DNA of 64,000 nt from Caballeronia zhejiangensis (GCF_000698575.1 NZ_JFHD01000023.1:1-64000); one strand, 5' to 3'; shown: positions 52,266 through 62,673, numbered from the stretch's first letter. The notes: generated by a model from the sequence alone, not told the origin. Translations and numbers: made by a program.

Positions 52266-53753
52266 ATGAGCCTCGCCGTGCGCTTTCAGGGCATCGAAAA
52301 GCAGTTCGGGCCGGTGCGCGTGCTGCACGGCGTCAGCTTCGATCTCGCGCCGGGCCGCATCTACGGATTGCTCGGCGAGAACGGCGCGGGCAAGTCCACG
52401 CTGATGAAGATTCTCGCGGGCTACGAGCGTGCGAACGCGGGCGAGCTTTTCGTCGATGAACGCGCGCGCGACTTCGCGAGTTCGCGCGATGCCGAACATG
52501 CGGGCATCGTGCTGATCCATCAGGAATTGAATCTCGCGGATCATTTGAGCATCACGCAGAACATGTTCCTCGGGCACGAGCTGAAGAAAGGCTTCTTCCT
52601 CGATGAAGCCGCGATGCGCGACGATGCCCGCGCCGCGTTGAACGACGTCGGCCTGCACAAGAATCCCGATACGAAGGTGCGCGATCTGATCGTCGCGGAG
52701 AAGCAGCTCGTCGAGATCGCGAAGGCGATGTTGCGCAGCGCGCGCCTGCTCATCATGGACGAACCGACCGCGACGTTGACGCCATCGGAGACGCAGCGTC
52801 TCTTCGGCCTGATGGCGCGTCTGAAGGAAGCGGGCACGACCATCGTCTATATCTCGCACAAGCTCGACGAAGTGGAACGCGTGACCGACGAAGTGATCGT
52901 GATGCGCGATGGCCGCTTCGTCGCGCGCGCGCCGACCGACGAGCTGACGCGTCAGCAGATGGCCAATCTGATGGTCGGCCGCGAAGTCTCCGACATGTTC
53001 TCCGACAAGCCGCACTTGCCCGACGACGCGCCGGTCGCGTTCGAAGTCGAAGGCGCCTCGGTGCCGGGCTGGGCCGACGGCATCGGCTTTTCGGTGCGCA
53101 AGGGCGAAGTGTTCGGCTTCGCGGGACTCGTCGGCGCGGGGCGCACGGAGCTGTTCGAAGCGCTCGTCGGCCTGCGTCCGCTCTGTGCGGGGCGCGTCGT
53201 CATCGACGGAAAAACGGTCAAGCTCAAAGGCCCGCGCGAAGCGATGCAGCAAGGCCTCACTTATCTGAGCGAAGACAGAAAGGGGCGCGGCCTTCACGTC
53301 GACATGGCGCTGAAAGACAATCTCACGATGATGACGCTGGAGCGCTACGCGCATCCGCTCATCGATACGCGCGCGGAACGCGAAGCCCTGAACGCGGCGG
53401 TGAAGGACTTCGGCATACGCACCGGCAACGCGTCGATACGCGCGCGCATGCTGTCGGGCGGCAATCAGCAGAAGCTCGCGCTCGCGAAGTTCCTGAATCC
53501 CGATCCGCGCGTGATCGTGCTCGACGAACCCACGCGCGGCGTCGATGTCGGCGCGAAACGCGATATCTATTTCCTGATTCATCGGCTGGCCGCGGAAGGC
53601 CGCGCGGTGATCGTGATCTCGTCCGAACTGATCGAGCTGATCGGCGTGTGTCATCGCGTCGCGGTGATGCGCGCGGGCGAACTCGTCGCGACACTCGGCA
53701 TGGATCTTTTGACCGAAGAGAGGTTGATCGCGCATGCGACCGGCACACACTGA
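52266..53753 (+). CDS. Sugar ABC transporter ATPase (RbsA/XylG type, duplicated)
   Basis: A 495-residue protein with two tandem ABC domains as in RbsA. The first has Walker A GENGAGKST (residues 37-45) and Walker B-type LLIMDEPTATL; the second has the signature LSGGNQQKLALAKFL and VIVLDEPTRGVDVGAKRDIY. The second Walker A is degenerate, which is typical of this family. It powers import through the adjacent permease. Its last 20 bases overlap the permease gene, indicating coupled translation. Confidence 0.92.
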   Translation: MSLAVRFQGIEKQFGPVRVLHGVSFDLAPGRIYGLLGENGAGKSTLMKILAGYERANAGELFVDERARDFASSRDAEHAGIVLIHQELNLADHLSITQNMFLGHELKKGFFLDEAAMRDDARAALNDVGLHKNPDTKVRDLIVAEKQLVEIAKAMLRSARLLIMDEPTATLTPSETQRLFGLMARLKEAGTTIVYISHKLDEVERVTDEVIVMRDGRFVARAPTDELTRQQMANLMVGREVSDMFSDKPHLPDDAPVAFEVEGASVPGWADGIGFSVRKGEVFGFAGLVGAGRTELFEALVGLRPLCAGRVVIDGKTVKLKGPREAMQQGLTYLSEDRKGRGLHVDMALKDNLTMMTLERYAHPLIDTRAEREALNAAVKDFGIRTGNASIRARMLSGGNQQKLALAKFLNPDPRVIVLDEPTRGVDVGAKRDIYFLIHRLAAEGRAVIVISSELIELIGVCHRVAVMRAGELVATLGMDLLTEERLIAHATGTH

Positions 53754-54750
53754 AGACACCGAAAGCGAGAGCCGTCTCTCCACCGTCGCGCGCTTCATGT
53801 TCGGCGTCGGGCCGCTCATCGGGCTGATCGCGCTGTGTATCGGCGGCACCTTGCTCAACGGCGATTTCGCCACCGTCGACAACGCGATGAACGTGCTCAC
53901 GCGCACGTCGTTCATTGGCATCATCGCGGTGGGGATGACCTTCGTCATCATCTCGGGCGGCATCGATCTGTCGGTCGGTTCGATGGCCGCGCTCATCGCG
54001 GGCAGCATGATCTACATGATGAACGCGCTGATGCAGGGCTTTCACGGCCACGCGGTGCCGCCGCTTCTGATCATCGCGCTCGGCATCGTGCTCGCGCTCG
54101 TGCTCGGCGCGCTGTTCGGCTTCGCGCATGGCGTGCTCGTGACGAAAGGTCGCATCGAGCCGTTCATCGTCACGCTCGGCACGCTCGGCATATTTCGCGC
54201 GCTGCTCACATGGCTCGCGGATGGCGGCGCGCTCACGCTCGACAACTCGCTCGTCGATCTTTACGGGCCGGTTTATTACGCGAGTCTGCTGCATGTTCCG
54301 GTGCCGATCTGGGTGTTCGCGATCGTGGCGGCGGGCGGTGCGCTCGTGCTCAATCGCACGGTGTACGGGCGTCATGTGCAGGCGATCGGATCGAACGAAC
54401 AGGTCGCGCGTTATGCGGCGATTCGCGTGGATCGTGTGAAGATCGTCACGTATGTGCTGCTCGGTTTATGCGTGGCCGTCGCGACGATTCTGTATGTGCC
54501 GCGCTTAGGCTCCGCCACGCCGACGACGGGCCTCCTGTGGGAACTCGAAGCGATCGCGTCCGTCGTGGTCGGCGGCACGGCGCTGAAGGGCGGCGAAGGG
54601 CGCGTGATCGGCACGGTCATCGGCGCGATTCTGCTTTCGGTCATCAACAACATTTTGAATCTCACGAGCATCATCAGCGTGTATCTGAATGCGGCGGTGC
54701 AGGGCGCCGTCATCATCCTCGTAGCATTCCTGCAGCGCGGTCGTCGTTGA
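53734..54750 (+). CDS. Sugar ABC transporter permease (RbsC type)
   Basis: A 338-residue inner-membrane permease with around eight to ten hydrophobic segments. The conserved cytoplasmic EAA-like loop reads GGTALKGGEGRVIGTVIGA, a hallmark of RbsC-type permeases. The ISGGIDLSVGSMAALIAGS segment matches the RbsC N-terminal membrane region. It forms a homodimeric pore with the RbsA-like ATPase. The binding-protein gene follows by 25 bases. Confidence 0.92.
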   Translation: MRPAHTEDTESESRLSTVARFMFGVGPLIGLIALCIGGTLLNGDFATVDNAMNVLTRTSFIGIIAVGMTFVIISGGIDLSVGSMAALIAGSMIYMMNALMQGFHGHAVPPLLIIALGIVLALVLGALFGFAHGVLVTKGRIEPFIVTLGTLGIFRALLTWLADGGALTLDNSLVDLYGPVYYASLLHVPVPIWVFAIVAAGGALVLNRTVYGRHVQAIGSNEQVARYAAIRVDRVKIVTYVLLGLCVAVATILYVPRLGSATPTTGLLWELEAIASVVVGGTALKGGEGRVIGTVIGAILLSVINNILNLTSIISVYLNAAVQGAVIILVAFLQRGRR

Positions 54751-54775
54751 TAGTCATAAAACAGGAGACATCGTC

Positions 54776-55741
54776 ATGAAGAAAATGCTTCGCGCGCTCG
54801 GCGCGCTCACGTTGACGGCGAGCGCGTTCGCCGCTGCATCGTCGTCCGCATTCGCCGCCGACAAGGTCGTGCTGGGCGTCGCCATTCCGACCGCCGATCA
54901 CGGCTTCACGGGCGGCATCGTGTGGTGGGCCAACGAAGCGAAGAAGGAACTGGAAAAGGCGCATCCCGACCTGAAGGTGATCGTGAAGACGGCGAGCACC
55001 GCGCCCGAGCAGGCGAACCAGTTGCAGGATTTGGTCACGGTCAACAAGATCAATGCGCTCGTGATCTTCCCGCAGGAATCGGCGTCGCTCACGCAACCGG
55101 TCGCGCAGGTCAAGAAGAAAGGCGTGTATGTGACGGTGGTCGATCGCGGCCTGACCGACACGAGCGCGCAGGACGCGTACGTCGCCGGCGACAACACCGC
55201 TTTCGGCAAGATTCCCGCCGAGTTTCTCGCGAAACAGTTGAACGGCAAGGGCGATATCGTCGCGCTGCGCGGCATTCCGACGACACTCGACAACGAGCGC
55301 TGGAACGCCTTCGAAGGCGTGCTGAAGCAATATCCCGACATCAAGATTCTCGATGCGAAATACGCCAACTGGAATCGCGACGATGCGTTCAAGGTAATGC
55401 AGGACTATCTCACGCGCTTCAAGCATATCGACGCCGTGTGGGCCGCGGATGACGACATGATGGTCGGCGTGCTGAAGGCGATCGATCAGGCGAAGCGCAC
55501 GGACATCAAGATCGTGTTCGGCGGCGCGGGATCGAAGGAAGCGGTGAAGCGCATCATGGACGGCGATGCGCGCGTGCCGGCCGATGTCTCGTATTCGCCG
55601 AAGTTCATCTACGACGCGATCAAGCTGACCGCCGAAGCGCGCCTGAAGGGCGACAAGCTGCCGCCGACGACGATCATCCCGTCGGTGCTCATCACGAAGG
55701 ACAACGCCAAGCAGTTCTATTTCCCGAACTCGCCGTTCTGA
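54776..55741 (+). CDS. Sugar ABC transporter periplasmic binding protein (RbsB type)
   Basis: A 321-residue periplasmic binding protein with signal peptide (about residues 1-27, ending SSAFAAD) and type I fold. Features include VLGVAIPTADHGFTGGIVWW, with Trp residues that could stack on a sugar ring, INALVIFPQES, VDRGLTDTSAQDAYVAGDN, and AVWAADDDMMVGVLKAIDQA. The ligand is probably a pyranose, a polyol or an inositol. A good terminator lies directly after the stop codon, as expected for a gene made in excess. Confidence 0.9.
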   Translation: MKKMLRALGALTLTASAFAAASSSAFAADKVVLGVAIPTADHGFTGGIVWWANEAKKELEKAHPDLKVIVKTASTAPEQANQLQDLVTVNKINALVIFPQESASLTQPVAQVKKKGVYVTVVDRGLTDTSAQDAYVAGDNTAFGKIPAEFLAKQLNGKGDIVALRGIPTTLDNERWNAFEGVLKQYPDIKILDAKYANWNRDDAFKVMQDYLTRFKHIDAVWAADDDMMVGVLKAIDQAKRTDIKIVFGGAGSKEAVKRIMDGDARVPADVSYSPKFIYDAIKLTAEARLKGDKLPPTTIIPSVLITKDNAKQFYFPNSPF

Positions 55742-55746
55742 TGCGC

Positions 55747-55773
55747 GAAGGCCGTTCATCCGGCCTTCTTTTT
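55747..55773 (+). terminator. Rho-independent terminator/attenuator inside the sugar operon
   Basis: GAAGGCCG (55747-55754) pairs with CGGCCTTC (55761-55768) across a six-base loop and is followed by TTTTT (55769-55773). It lies between the binding-protein gene and the isomerase gene, whose ribosome-binding site GTGGAGG begins right after the T-run. Partial read-through would give more binding protein than enzyme. Confidence 0.85.
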
Positions 55774-55786
55774 GTGGAGGCGAAAG

Positions 55787-56854
55787 ATGAAAACCATCAA
55801 AGGCCCGGCGATATTTCTCGCACAGTTCATGGGCGATCAGGCGCCGTTCGATACGCTCGCGAATCTCGCGTCGTGGGCGGCGTCGCTCGGTTACAAGGGC
55901 ATACAGGTGCCTGCCGATCCGCGTCTGATCGATCTGGAGAAGGCCGCATCGAGCGATGCGTATTGCGATGAGATTCGCCGCACCGTCGACGATGCGGGCG
56001 TCGCGATCACCGAGTTGTCGACGCATCTGCAAGGGCAACTGGTCGCCGTGCATCCCGCATACGACACGCTGTTCGATGGCTTCGCCGCGCCGCATGTGCG
56101 GGGCGATCCGGCCGCGCGGACCGAATGGGCGATCGCGCAAATGAAGCTCGCGGCGGCGGCGTCGAAGCGTCTCGGCTTGAACGCGCACGTGACGTTTTCG
56201 GGCGCGCTCGCGTGGCCGTATGTGTATCCGTGGCCGCAGCGTCCGGCGGGTCTCGTCGAAGCCGCGTTCGAAGAGCTTGCGAACCGCTGGCGTCCGATTC
56301 TCGACGAGTTCGATCGCGCGGGCATCGACGTGTGTTACGAGCTTCATCCTGGCGAAGACCTGCATGACGGCGTGACGTTCGAGCGTTTTCTCGCGGCGGT
56401 GGACGATCATCCGCGCGCGAACATCCTGTTCGATCCGAGCCACTTCATGTTGCAGCAGCTCGACTACCTTGCGTTCATCGACATCTATCACGCGCGCATC
56501 AAGGCGTTTCACGTAAAGGACGCCGAGTTCCGGCCGAGCGGGAAACAGGGCGTGTACGGCGGCTATTCCGGATGGGTCGATCGCGCCGGCCGCTTCCGTT
56601 CGCTGGGCGATGGCCAGATCGACTTCAAGGCGATCTTCTCGAAGATGGCGCAATACGATTTCGGCGGCTGGGCCGTGCTCGAATGGGAATGCGCGCTGAA
56701 GCATCCGGAAGACGGCGCGCGCGAAGGTGCGGTGTTCATCCGCGATCACATCATCCGCGTGGCCGAGCGCGCCTTCGATGACTTCGCGGGCAGCGGCGCG
56801 AGCCGCGAGCAGATGCGCGGCGTGCTCGGCATCGATTCCGGAGACAAGCGATGA
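55787..56854 (+). CDS. Sugar phosphate isomerase/epimerase family TIM-barrel protein
   Basis: A 355-residue xylose-isomerase-like/AP-endonuclease-2-fold TIM barrel. Metal-binding positions fit the family: ELHPGEDLHDG, FDPSHFML, and HVKDAEFRPSG. It is probably an isomerase, epimerase or dehydratase acting on the imported sugar, perhaps like IolE or related enzymes. The ATG at 55787 after GTGGAGG is chosen. It overlaps the next gene by 4 bases. Confidence 0.85.
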   Translation: MKTIKGPAIFLAQFMGDQAPFDTLANLASWAASLGYKGIQVPADPRLIDLEKAASSDAYCDEIRRTVDDAGVAITELSTHLQGQLVAVHPAYDTLFDGFAAPHVRGDPAARTEWAIAQMKLAAAASKRLGLNAHVTFSGALAWPYVYPWPQRPAGLVEAAFEELANRWRPILDEFDRAGIDVCYELHPGEDLHDGVTFERFLAAVDDHPRANILFDPSHFMLQQLDYLAFIDIYHARIKAFHVKDAEFRPSGKQGVYGGYSGWVDRAGRFRSLGDGQIDFKAIFSKMAQYDFGGWAVLEWECALKHPEDGAREGAVFIRDHIIRVAERAFDDFAGSGASREQMRGVLGIDSGDKR

Positions 56855-57975
56855 ATCGCGTGCGGTTGGGGATGGTCGGCGGCGGCGAGGGCGCGTTCAT
56901 CGGCGCGGTGCATCGCATTGCGGCGCGGCTCGACGATCGCTACGAACTCGTCGCGGGCGCGTTGTCGTCGGATGCGCGGCGCGCGGCATCGAGCGCCGCG
57001 GCGATCGGGCTCGCGCGCAGCTACGACGATTTTCGCGAGATGGCGCGCATCGAGGCTGGACGCTCGGACGGCATCGAGGCGGTCGCGATCGTCACGCCGA
57101 ATCATCTGCATGCGCCGATCGCGACCGCTTTTCTCGAAGCGGGCATTCACGTGATTTGCGACAAGCCGCTCGCCGTTTCGCTCGATGAAGGCGAGGCGCT
57201 GGCGAAGCTCGCGCGCGAGAAGGATCGCGTGTTTGCGGTGACTTATACCTACACGGGTTATCCGCTCGTGCGGCATGCGCGCGGAATGGTGCAGCGCGGC
57301 TTGCTCGGCGACATTCGCGTGGTGCAGGTCGAGTATGCGCAGGACTGGCTGTCTCTTCCTGTCGAGACGCAGGCGAACCGGCAGGCCGTATGGCGCACCG
57401 ATCCCGCGCTCGCTGGACCGGCGGGATGTCTCGGCGATATCGGCACGCACGCGTATCAGCTTGCGGAATACGTGACGGGGATGCGGCCATCCGAGCTTGC
57501 CGCCGATGTGACGACGTTCGTGCCGAATCGTCGTGTGGACGATCATGTGCAGGCGATGTTGCGCTACGAGAACGGCGCGCGTGGCATGTTGTGGGCGAGT
57601 CAGGTCGCGGCCGGCGAGGAGAACGCGTTGCGATTGCGCGTGTATGGGACGAAGGCGGGCATTGCGTTCGATCAACAGAAGCCGAACGAATTGTGGTTCA
57701 CGCCGATAGGCGGCGCGTCCGAGCGCATCACGCGCGGGCGCGTGCAAAGTCCTGAAGCGCTGCACGCGACGCGCGTGCCGGCGGGACATCCGGAAGGGTA
57801 TCTGGAAGCGTTCGCGCAGGTTTATACGGATGCGGCGGCGTGTATCGCGAGCGGGACGACGCAGGGGGATGACTGGCTGACGACCGTCGAGGATGGGGTC
57901 GCGGGGTTGCGGTTCGTGGAGGCGGTGTTGAGGAGTGGGGGGCGGAATGGGGAGTGGGTGGGGCTGAAGAATTAG
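56851..57975 (+). CDS. Gfo/Idh/MocA family dehydrogenase
   Basis: A 374-residue NAD(P)-dependent oxidoreductase. The Rossmann motif is GGGEGAFIGAVHR (residues 10-22), the catalytic lysine lies in ICDKPLAVSLDEG, and GDIGTHAYQLAEYVTGM holds the other active-site histidine region. This GGGxGAFIGxVHR form is common in inositol, levoglucosan and related sugar dehydrogenases. It starts inside the stop codon of the isomerase gene. The substrate cannot be fixed; the pairing with a TIM-barrel isomerase suggests oxidation followed by ring or keto-sugar processing. Confidence 0.88.
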   Translation: MNRVRLGMVGGGEGAFIGAVHRIAARLDDRYELVAGALSSDARRAASSAAAIGLARSYDDFREMARIEAGRSDGIEAVAIVTPNHLHAPIATAFLEAGIHVICDKPLAVSLDEGEALAKLAREKDRVFAVTYTYTGYPLVRHARGMVQRGLLGDIRVVQVEYAQDWLSLPVETQANRQAVWRTDPALAGPAGCLGDIGTHAYQLAEYVTGMRPSELAADVTTFVPNRRVDDHVQAMLRYENGARGMLWASQVAAGEENALRLRVYGTKAGIAFDQQKPNELWFTPIGGASERITRGRVQSPEALHATRVPAGHPEGYLEAFAQVYTDAAACIASGTTQGDDWLTTVEDGVAGLRFVEAVLRSGGRNGEWVGLKN

Positions 57976-58060
57976 TCGAATACCCACTTTCTTCGCCTTC
58001 AGCCGAAATGCGCGCCAAACGCTCGATTGCGAATCGAAGATTTCGCAGCTTGGCTGCAAG

Positions 58061-58090
58061 AAAAAACGCGGCTTCCAAAGAAAGCCGCGT
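58061..58090 (-). terminator. Rho-independent terminator of gnd
   Basis: On the minus strand the stem ACGCGGCTT/AAGCCGCGT (58066-58074 and 58082-58090) with a seven-base loop is followed by a run of six T (complement of 58061-58066), shortly after the gnd stop at 58121. On the plus strand it could also stop transcription from the sugar operon, although there is no T-run on that side. Confidence 0.85.
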
Positions 58091-58120
58091 CTCATGCTCT
58101 CGATCTGTTCAGTCAGATCC

Positions 58121-59527
<1,407 letters not shown>

Positions 59528-59771
59528 TGCTTGATCTCCGAATGACCGAAGCGTCGCGCGGCTCGTGGCGCGCGGCTTCGGGATGAAAACGTGTCGATGG
59601 GGCGGCGACCGCGCGAGAGAGATCGTCTCCGGTTCCGACCGGCGGCGCGATGGGCCGCGCCGATGTCCGATCGTTTTGCGCGAGCGCAGACCGCCCGAAT
59701 TTACCACTTTGAGACGCATCCGGCAGGGGCCGCGCCGTCCGATCGAGCGCCAAAAGCATCGCCGTCATAGA
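59528..59771. other. Intergenic region between gnd and the GIY-YIG-like gene
   Basis: About 244 bases of divergent intergenic DNA. I see no clear operator. An in-frame upstream extension of the next gene (from 59565) has basic, low-complexity content and is not used. Confidence 0.4.
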
Positions 59772-60155
59772 ATGGACGCCCGCAACGAGCACGCCGCGAA
59801 GGCCATCCGAAACATGCCGCCCGCCCGGCGCGCGCGCAGCCATCATTACTCCGTCTACGTCGTCGAACTGTCCGGAACGGTCTGGAACGAAGCGCGTTTC
59901 CGTCGCGCGAATCCGGATTACGTGATCGGCATGCCGTTCGTCTACGTGGGCATGACGGGCATCGATCCCGACGTGCGCTTCGACAAGCACAAGGCCGGCA
60001 TCCAGTCGAATCGCTATGTCCGCGAATACGGACTGCGGCTCCTGCCGCAACTGTATGAGATGTACAACCCGATGCCCTACGACGGCGCGCGCGACATGGA
60101 AGTGGAACTGGCGATCGGCTTGCGCGAAGCGGGCTATGGCGTCTGGCAGGCGTGA
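59772..60155 (+). CDS. Small GIY-YIG-like protein
   Basis: A 127-residue protein resembling the GIY-YIG fold: a first strand YSVYVVELSG, a second strand FVYVGMTGIDPDVRFDKHK with Arg and His at expected positions, and a late acidic helix MEVELAIGLREAGYGVW with a candidate metal-binding Glu. GIY-YIG proteins cut DNA or RNA, but the exact motif is degenerate here, so activity is uncertain. It is followed 29 bases later by panE. Confidence 0.6.
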   Translation: MDARNEHAAKAIRNMPPARRARSHHYSVYVVELSGTVWNEARFRRANPDYVIGMPFVYVGMTGIDPDVRFDKHKAGIQSNRYVREYGLRLLPQLYEMYNPMPYDGARDMEVELAIGLREAGYGVWQA

Positions 60156-60184
60156 ACGATTCATACAGCGAAAAGGAGCGAGAC

Positions 60185-61111
60185 ATGCGGATTCTGGTAG
60201 TGGGCGCGGGGGCCATCGGCGGATATTTCGGTGCACGGCTGCTCGAAGCGGGCCGCGACGTGACCTTTCTCGTGCGCGAGCGCCGCGCCGAGCGGCTGCG
60301 TCAGTGCGGCCTGAAAGTGAAGAGCCCGGAAGGCGATCTCGCGTTCGCCTGTCCGCCGATGGTGCTCGCGAAAGACATCGACGGCCCTTACGATCTCGTG
60401 CTCCTGAGCTGCAAGGCCTACGACCTGCAAGGCGCGATCGATTCCTTCGCGCCCGCCGTCGGTCCCGATACCGCGATCCTGCCGCTCCTGAACGGCATGG
60501 GCCATCTCGACGCGCTCGACGCGCGCTTCGATCCCGCGAACGTGCTCGGCGGCCAATGCGTGATCGCCGCGACGCTCGACGCCGAAGGCGAGATCGTGCA
60601 TCTGAACAACATGCATTCGATGACTATCGGCGAGCGCACGGGCGGCCGCTCGGCGCGCATCGACGCAATCGCCGCGCAACTCGACGGCGCGGGCTTCGAT
60701 TTAAACGTGAGCGAAGACATCCTTCAGTCGATGTGGGACAAGTGGGTGTTCCTCGCCACGCTCGCGACCGGCACCTGCCTGATGCGCGCGCCCATCGGCG
60801 ATATTCTCGCGGCGCCGGGCGGCGAGGCGCTGCTGTTCCAGCTCTTCGACGAATGCTGCGGCATCGCCGGCGACAACGCGCACGCACCGGGCGAGGCGGT
60901 CGTCACGCGCGCGCGGGCGTTTTTCTCGGAGCGCGGCTCGCCGATGACCGCATCGATGCTGCGCGATCTCGAGAACGGCGCGCCGATCGAGGCGGATCAC
61001 ATCGTCGGCGATCTGCTGTCGCGGCGGCGCACGCAAATCGCCGGGCTGTCGGCGCTGGCGGTCGCGTACGCGCATCTGAAAGCCTACGAAGCGCGCCGGG
61101 CACGCGCGTGA
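60185..61111 (+). CDS. panE: 2-dehydropantoate 2-reductase family protein
   Basis: A 308-residue ApbA/PanE-type NADPH-dependent reductase. The cofactor motif is VVGAGAIGGYFGARLLE at the N-terminus, and the catalytic Lys lies in LLSCKAYDLQ with a second Lys in MWDKWVFLATLA. It reduces 2-dehydropantoate for pantothenate synthesis or a similar alpha-keto acid; Burkholderia genomes have several paralogues. An AAAAGGAGC ribosome-binding site precedes the ATG at 60185. Its end meets the start of the chromate transporter gene. Confidence 0.88.
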   Translation: MRILVVGAGAIGGYFGARLLEAGRDVTFLVRERRAERLRQCGLKVKSPEGDLAFACPPMVLAKDIDGPYDLVLLSCKAYDLQGAIDSFAPAVGPDTAILPLLNGMGHLDALDARFDPANVLGGQCVIAATLDAEGEIVHLNNMHSMTIGERTGGRSARIDAIAAQLDGAGFDLNVSEDILQSMWDKWVFLATLATGTCLMRAPIGDILAAPGGEALLFQLFDECCGIAGDNAHAPGEAVVTRARAFFSERGSPMTASMLRDLENGAPIEADHIVGDLLSRRRTQIAGLSALAVAYAHLKAYEARRARA

Positions 61112-61116
61112 ACCTC

Positions 61117-61668
61117 ATGTCCGGCGACGGCCACGCGCCACGGCCGACGGTCGCCGAAATCTTCATCGGCTTTCTGACGCTCGGGCTGACGGCGTTCGGC
61201 GGCGCGCTGCCGCTCGCGCGGCGCGAGATCGTCGAGCGCCGCAAATGGCTCGACGCCGACGCGTTCACCGATCTCCTCGGCCTCTGTCAGTTCCTGCCGG
61301 GCGGCAACGTGATCAATCTGTCGGTGGCAATCGGCATGCGCTTTCGCGGCGTGCCGGGCGCGCTCGCGGGCTTGCTGGGGCTGCTTGTCGGACCGTCGCT
61401 CATCGTGATCGGGCTCGGCGTGATCTATCAGCGCACGCATCAGGACCCGCGCATCGCGCATCTGTTCGCGGGACTCGCGGCGGCTGCGGCGGGCCTGCTC
61501 ATCGCGATGGCGGCGAAGATCATGTGGCCGTTGCGCCGGAAGCCGGAAGCGGCGATCGTCGCGCTTCTGATGTTCGCGTCGATAGCGATCCTGCGCACGC
61601 CGCTCCTGCCGACGATGCTCGTCTTCACGCCGATTTCGGTGCTGATCGCGTGGAAAGTCCGCCGATGA
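61117..61668 (+). CDS. Chromate transporter, N-terminal half protein (ChrA-type, split)
   Basis: A 183-residue ChrA-family half-protein with about five membrane segments. The family motif is LTAFGGALPLARREIVERRK, with the FGG triad, followed by LCQFLPGGNVINLSVAIG. It works with the following 175-residue partner as a split transporter. The ATG at 61117 is used; a GTG at 61108 that overlaps the panE stop (GTGA) would add three residues. Chromate export or a related oxyanion role is inferred from family. Confidence 0.85.
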   Translation: MSGDGHAPRPTVAEIFIGFLTLGLTAFGGALPLARREIVERRKWLDADAFTDLLGLCQFLPGGNVINLSVAIGMRFRGVPGALAGLLGLLVGPSLIVIGLGVIYQRTHQDPRIAHLFAGLAAAAAGLLIAMAAKIMWPLRRKPEAAIVALLMFASIAILRTPLLPTMLVFTPISVLIAWKVRR

Positions 61669-62192
61669 AAAACGATCTGCTTTCGCTCGCGGCGATCTTC
61701 AGTCAGCTCTCGCTGCTCGCGTTCGGCGGCGGCAATTCGATCCTGCCGGAAATGCAGCGTCAGGTCGTGCAGGTTCACGAATGGATGTCGAAGGCCGATT
61801 TCTCCGCGCTCTTCGCGGTCGCGCAGGCCGCGCCGGGCCCGAACATGATGGTCGTCACGCTGATCGGCTGGCATGTCGCCGGCTGGCCCGGCGTGCTGGT
61901 GACGTCGATCGCGAAGTTCGGGCCGTCGTCGCTCGTGACGATCGCCGCGATGCACGCGTGGGAGCGCTTCAAGGATCGCCCGTGGCGGCGCTTCATCCAG
62001 CTCGGGCTCGTGCCGATCACGGCCGGGCTCGTCGCGGCGAGCGCGCTGCTGATCGCCGAGGCATCCGATGGAACCTGGACGCTCGCGGCCATCACGGCGC
62101 TCGTCGCGCTCGTCTCGTACCGGACGAAGCTGCATCCGCTGTGGCTGCTCGCGGGCGGCGCGCTCATCGGGCTGACGGGTTTCGGCCAGTAA
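61665..62192 (+). CDS. Chromate transporter, C-terminal half protein (ChrA-type, split)
   Basis: A 175-residue ChrA-family half-protein with about five membrane segments. The motif LLAFGGGNSILPEMQRQVVQ mirrors that of the first half, and AQAAPGPNMMVVTLIGWHVA is the family's second signature. Its start codon overlaps the stop of the first half by 4 bases, so both are translated together. The two halves would together form the usual two-domain ChrA. Confidence 0.88.
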   Translation: MKNDLLSLAAIFSQLSLLAFGGGNSILPEMQRQVVQVHEWMSKADFSALFAVAQAAPGPNMMVVTLIGWHVAGWPGVLVTSIAKFGPSSLVTIAAMHAWERFKDRPWRRFIQLGLVPITAGLVAASALLIAEASDGTWTLAAITALVALVSYRTKLHPLWLLAGGALIGLTGFGQ

Positions 62193-62247
62193 GATCGGGC
62201 AAGTTTTCTGCTGGCTTCATCGACAACAAAAGACAAGGAAGCACGCC

Positions 62248-62586
62248 ATGAGCATGAACATCGAATACGCGAAGACCGCACCGGATCGCACGGAAATCGA
62301 CGCGCTCACCGGCCCGACGGTCGTCGAGTTCGGCACCGACTGGTGCGGTTTCTGCCGTGCCGCGCAACCGTTGATCGCGCAGGCATTTCAGGATCATCGC
62401 GCGGTGCAGCACATCAAGATCGAGGATGGCAGCGGCCGCCCGCTCGGACGTTCGTTTCGCGTAAAGCTCTGGCCGACGCTCGTCTTCATGCTCGGCGGCA
62501 AGGAAGTCGCGCGCCTCGTGCGCCCCGGCGACGTCTCCGAAATTCGTGACGCGCTCGCGCTCATCGACGAGCCGCTCGCGCAGTAA
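62248..62586 (+). CDS. Thioredoxin-family protein with CGFC active site
   Basis: A 112-residue thioredoxin-fold protein. The active site is FGTDWCGFCRAAQPL with Cys33 and Cys36; the usual CGPC is CGFC here, which changes the redox potential. The cis-proline loop is LWPTLVFM. No signal peptide, so cytoplasmic. An AGGAAGC ribosome-binding site precedes the start. It lies alone between the chromate genes and the FadR gene. Confidence 0.85.
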   Translation: MSMNIEYAKTAPDRTEIDALTGPTVVEFGTDWCGFCRAAQPLIAQAFQDHRAVQHIKIEDGSGRPLGRSFRVKLWPTLVFMLGGKEVARLVRPGDVSEIRDALALIDEPLAQ

Positions 62587-62673
62587 GCCACGACCGAGGG
62601 TTATTCCTCGGTCCACTTCCATCGTAAAAATTTGTATGATGACCCGATGACCTGACGAGGCGCATCGAGTCGC

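Noticed and set aside
51930..54008. A 692-codon minus-strand frame opposite the ABC ATPase
   Set aside because: It is a shadow of the RbsA-like gene, whose Walker motifs and operon overlaps are clear.
62605..62660. Possible FadR-family operator upstream of the FadR gene (TTGTATGATGAC region)
   Set aside because: The half-sites do not form a convincing palindrome by eye; a motif comparison with orthologues would be needed before listing it.
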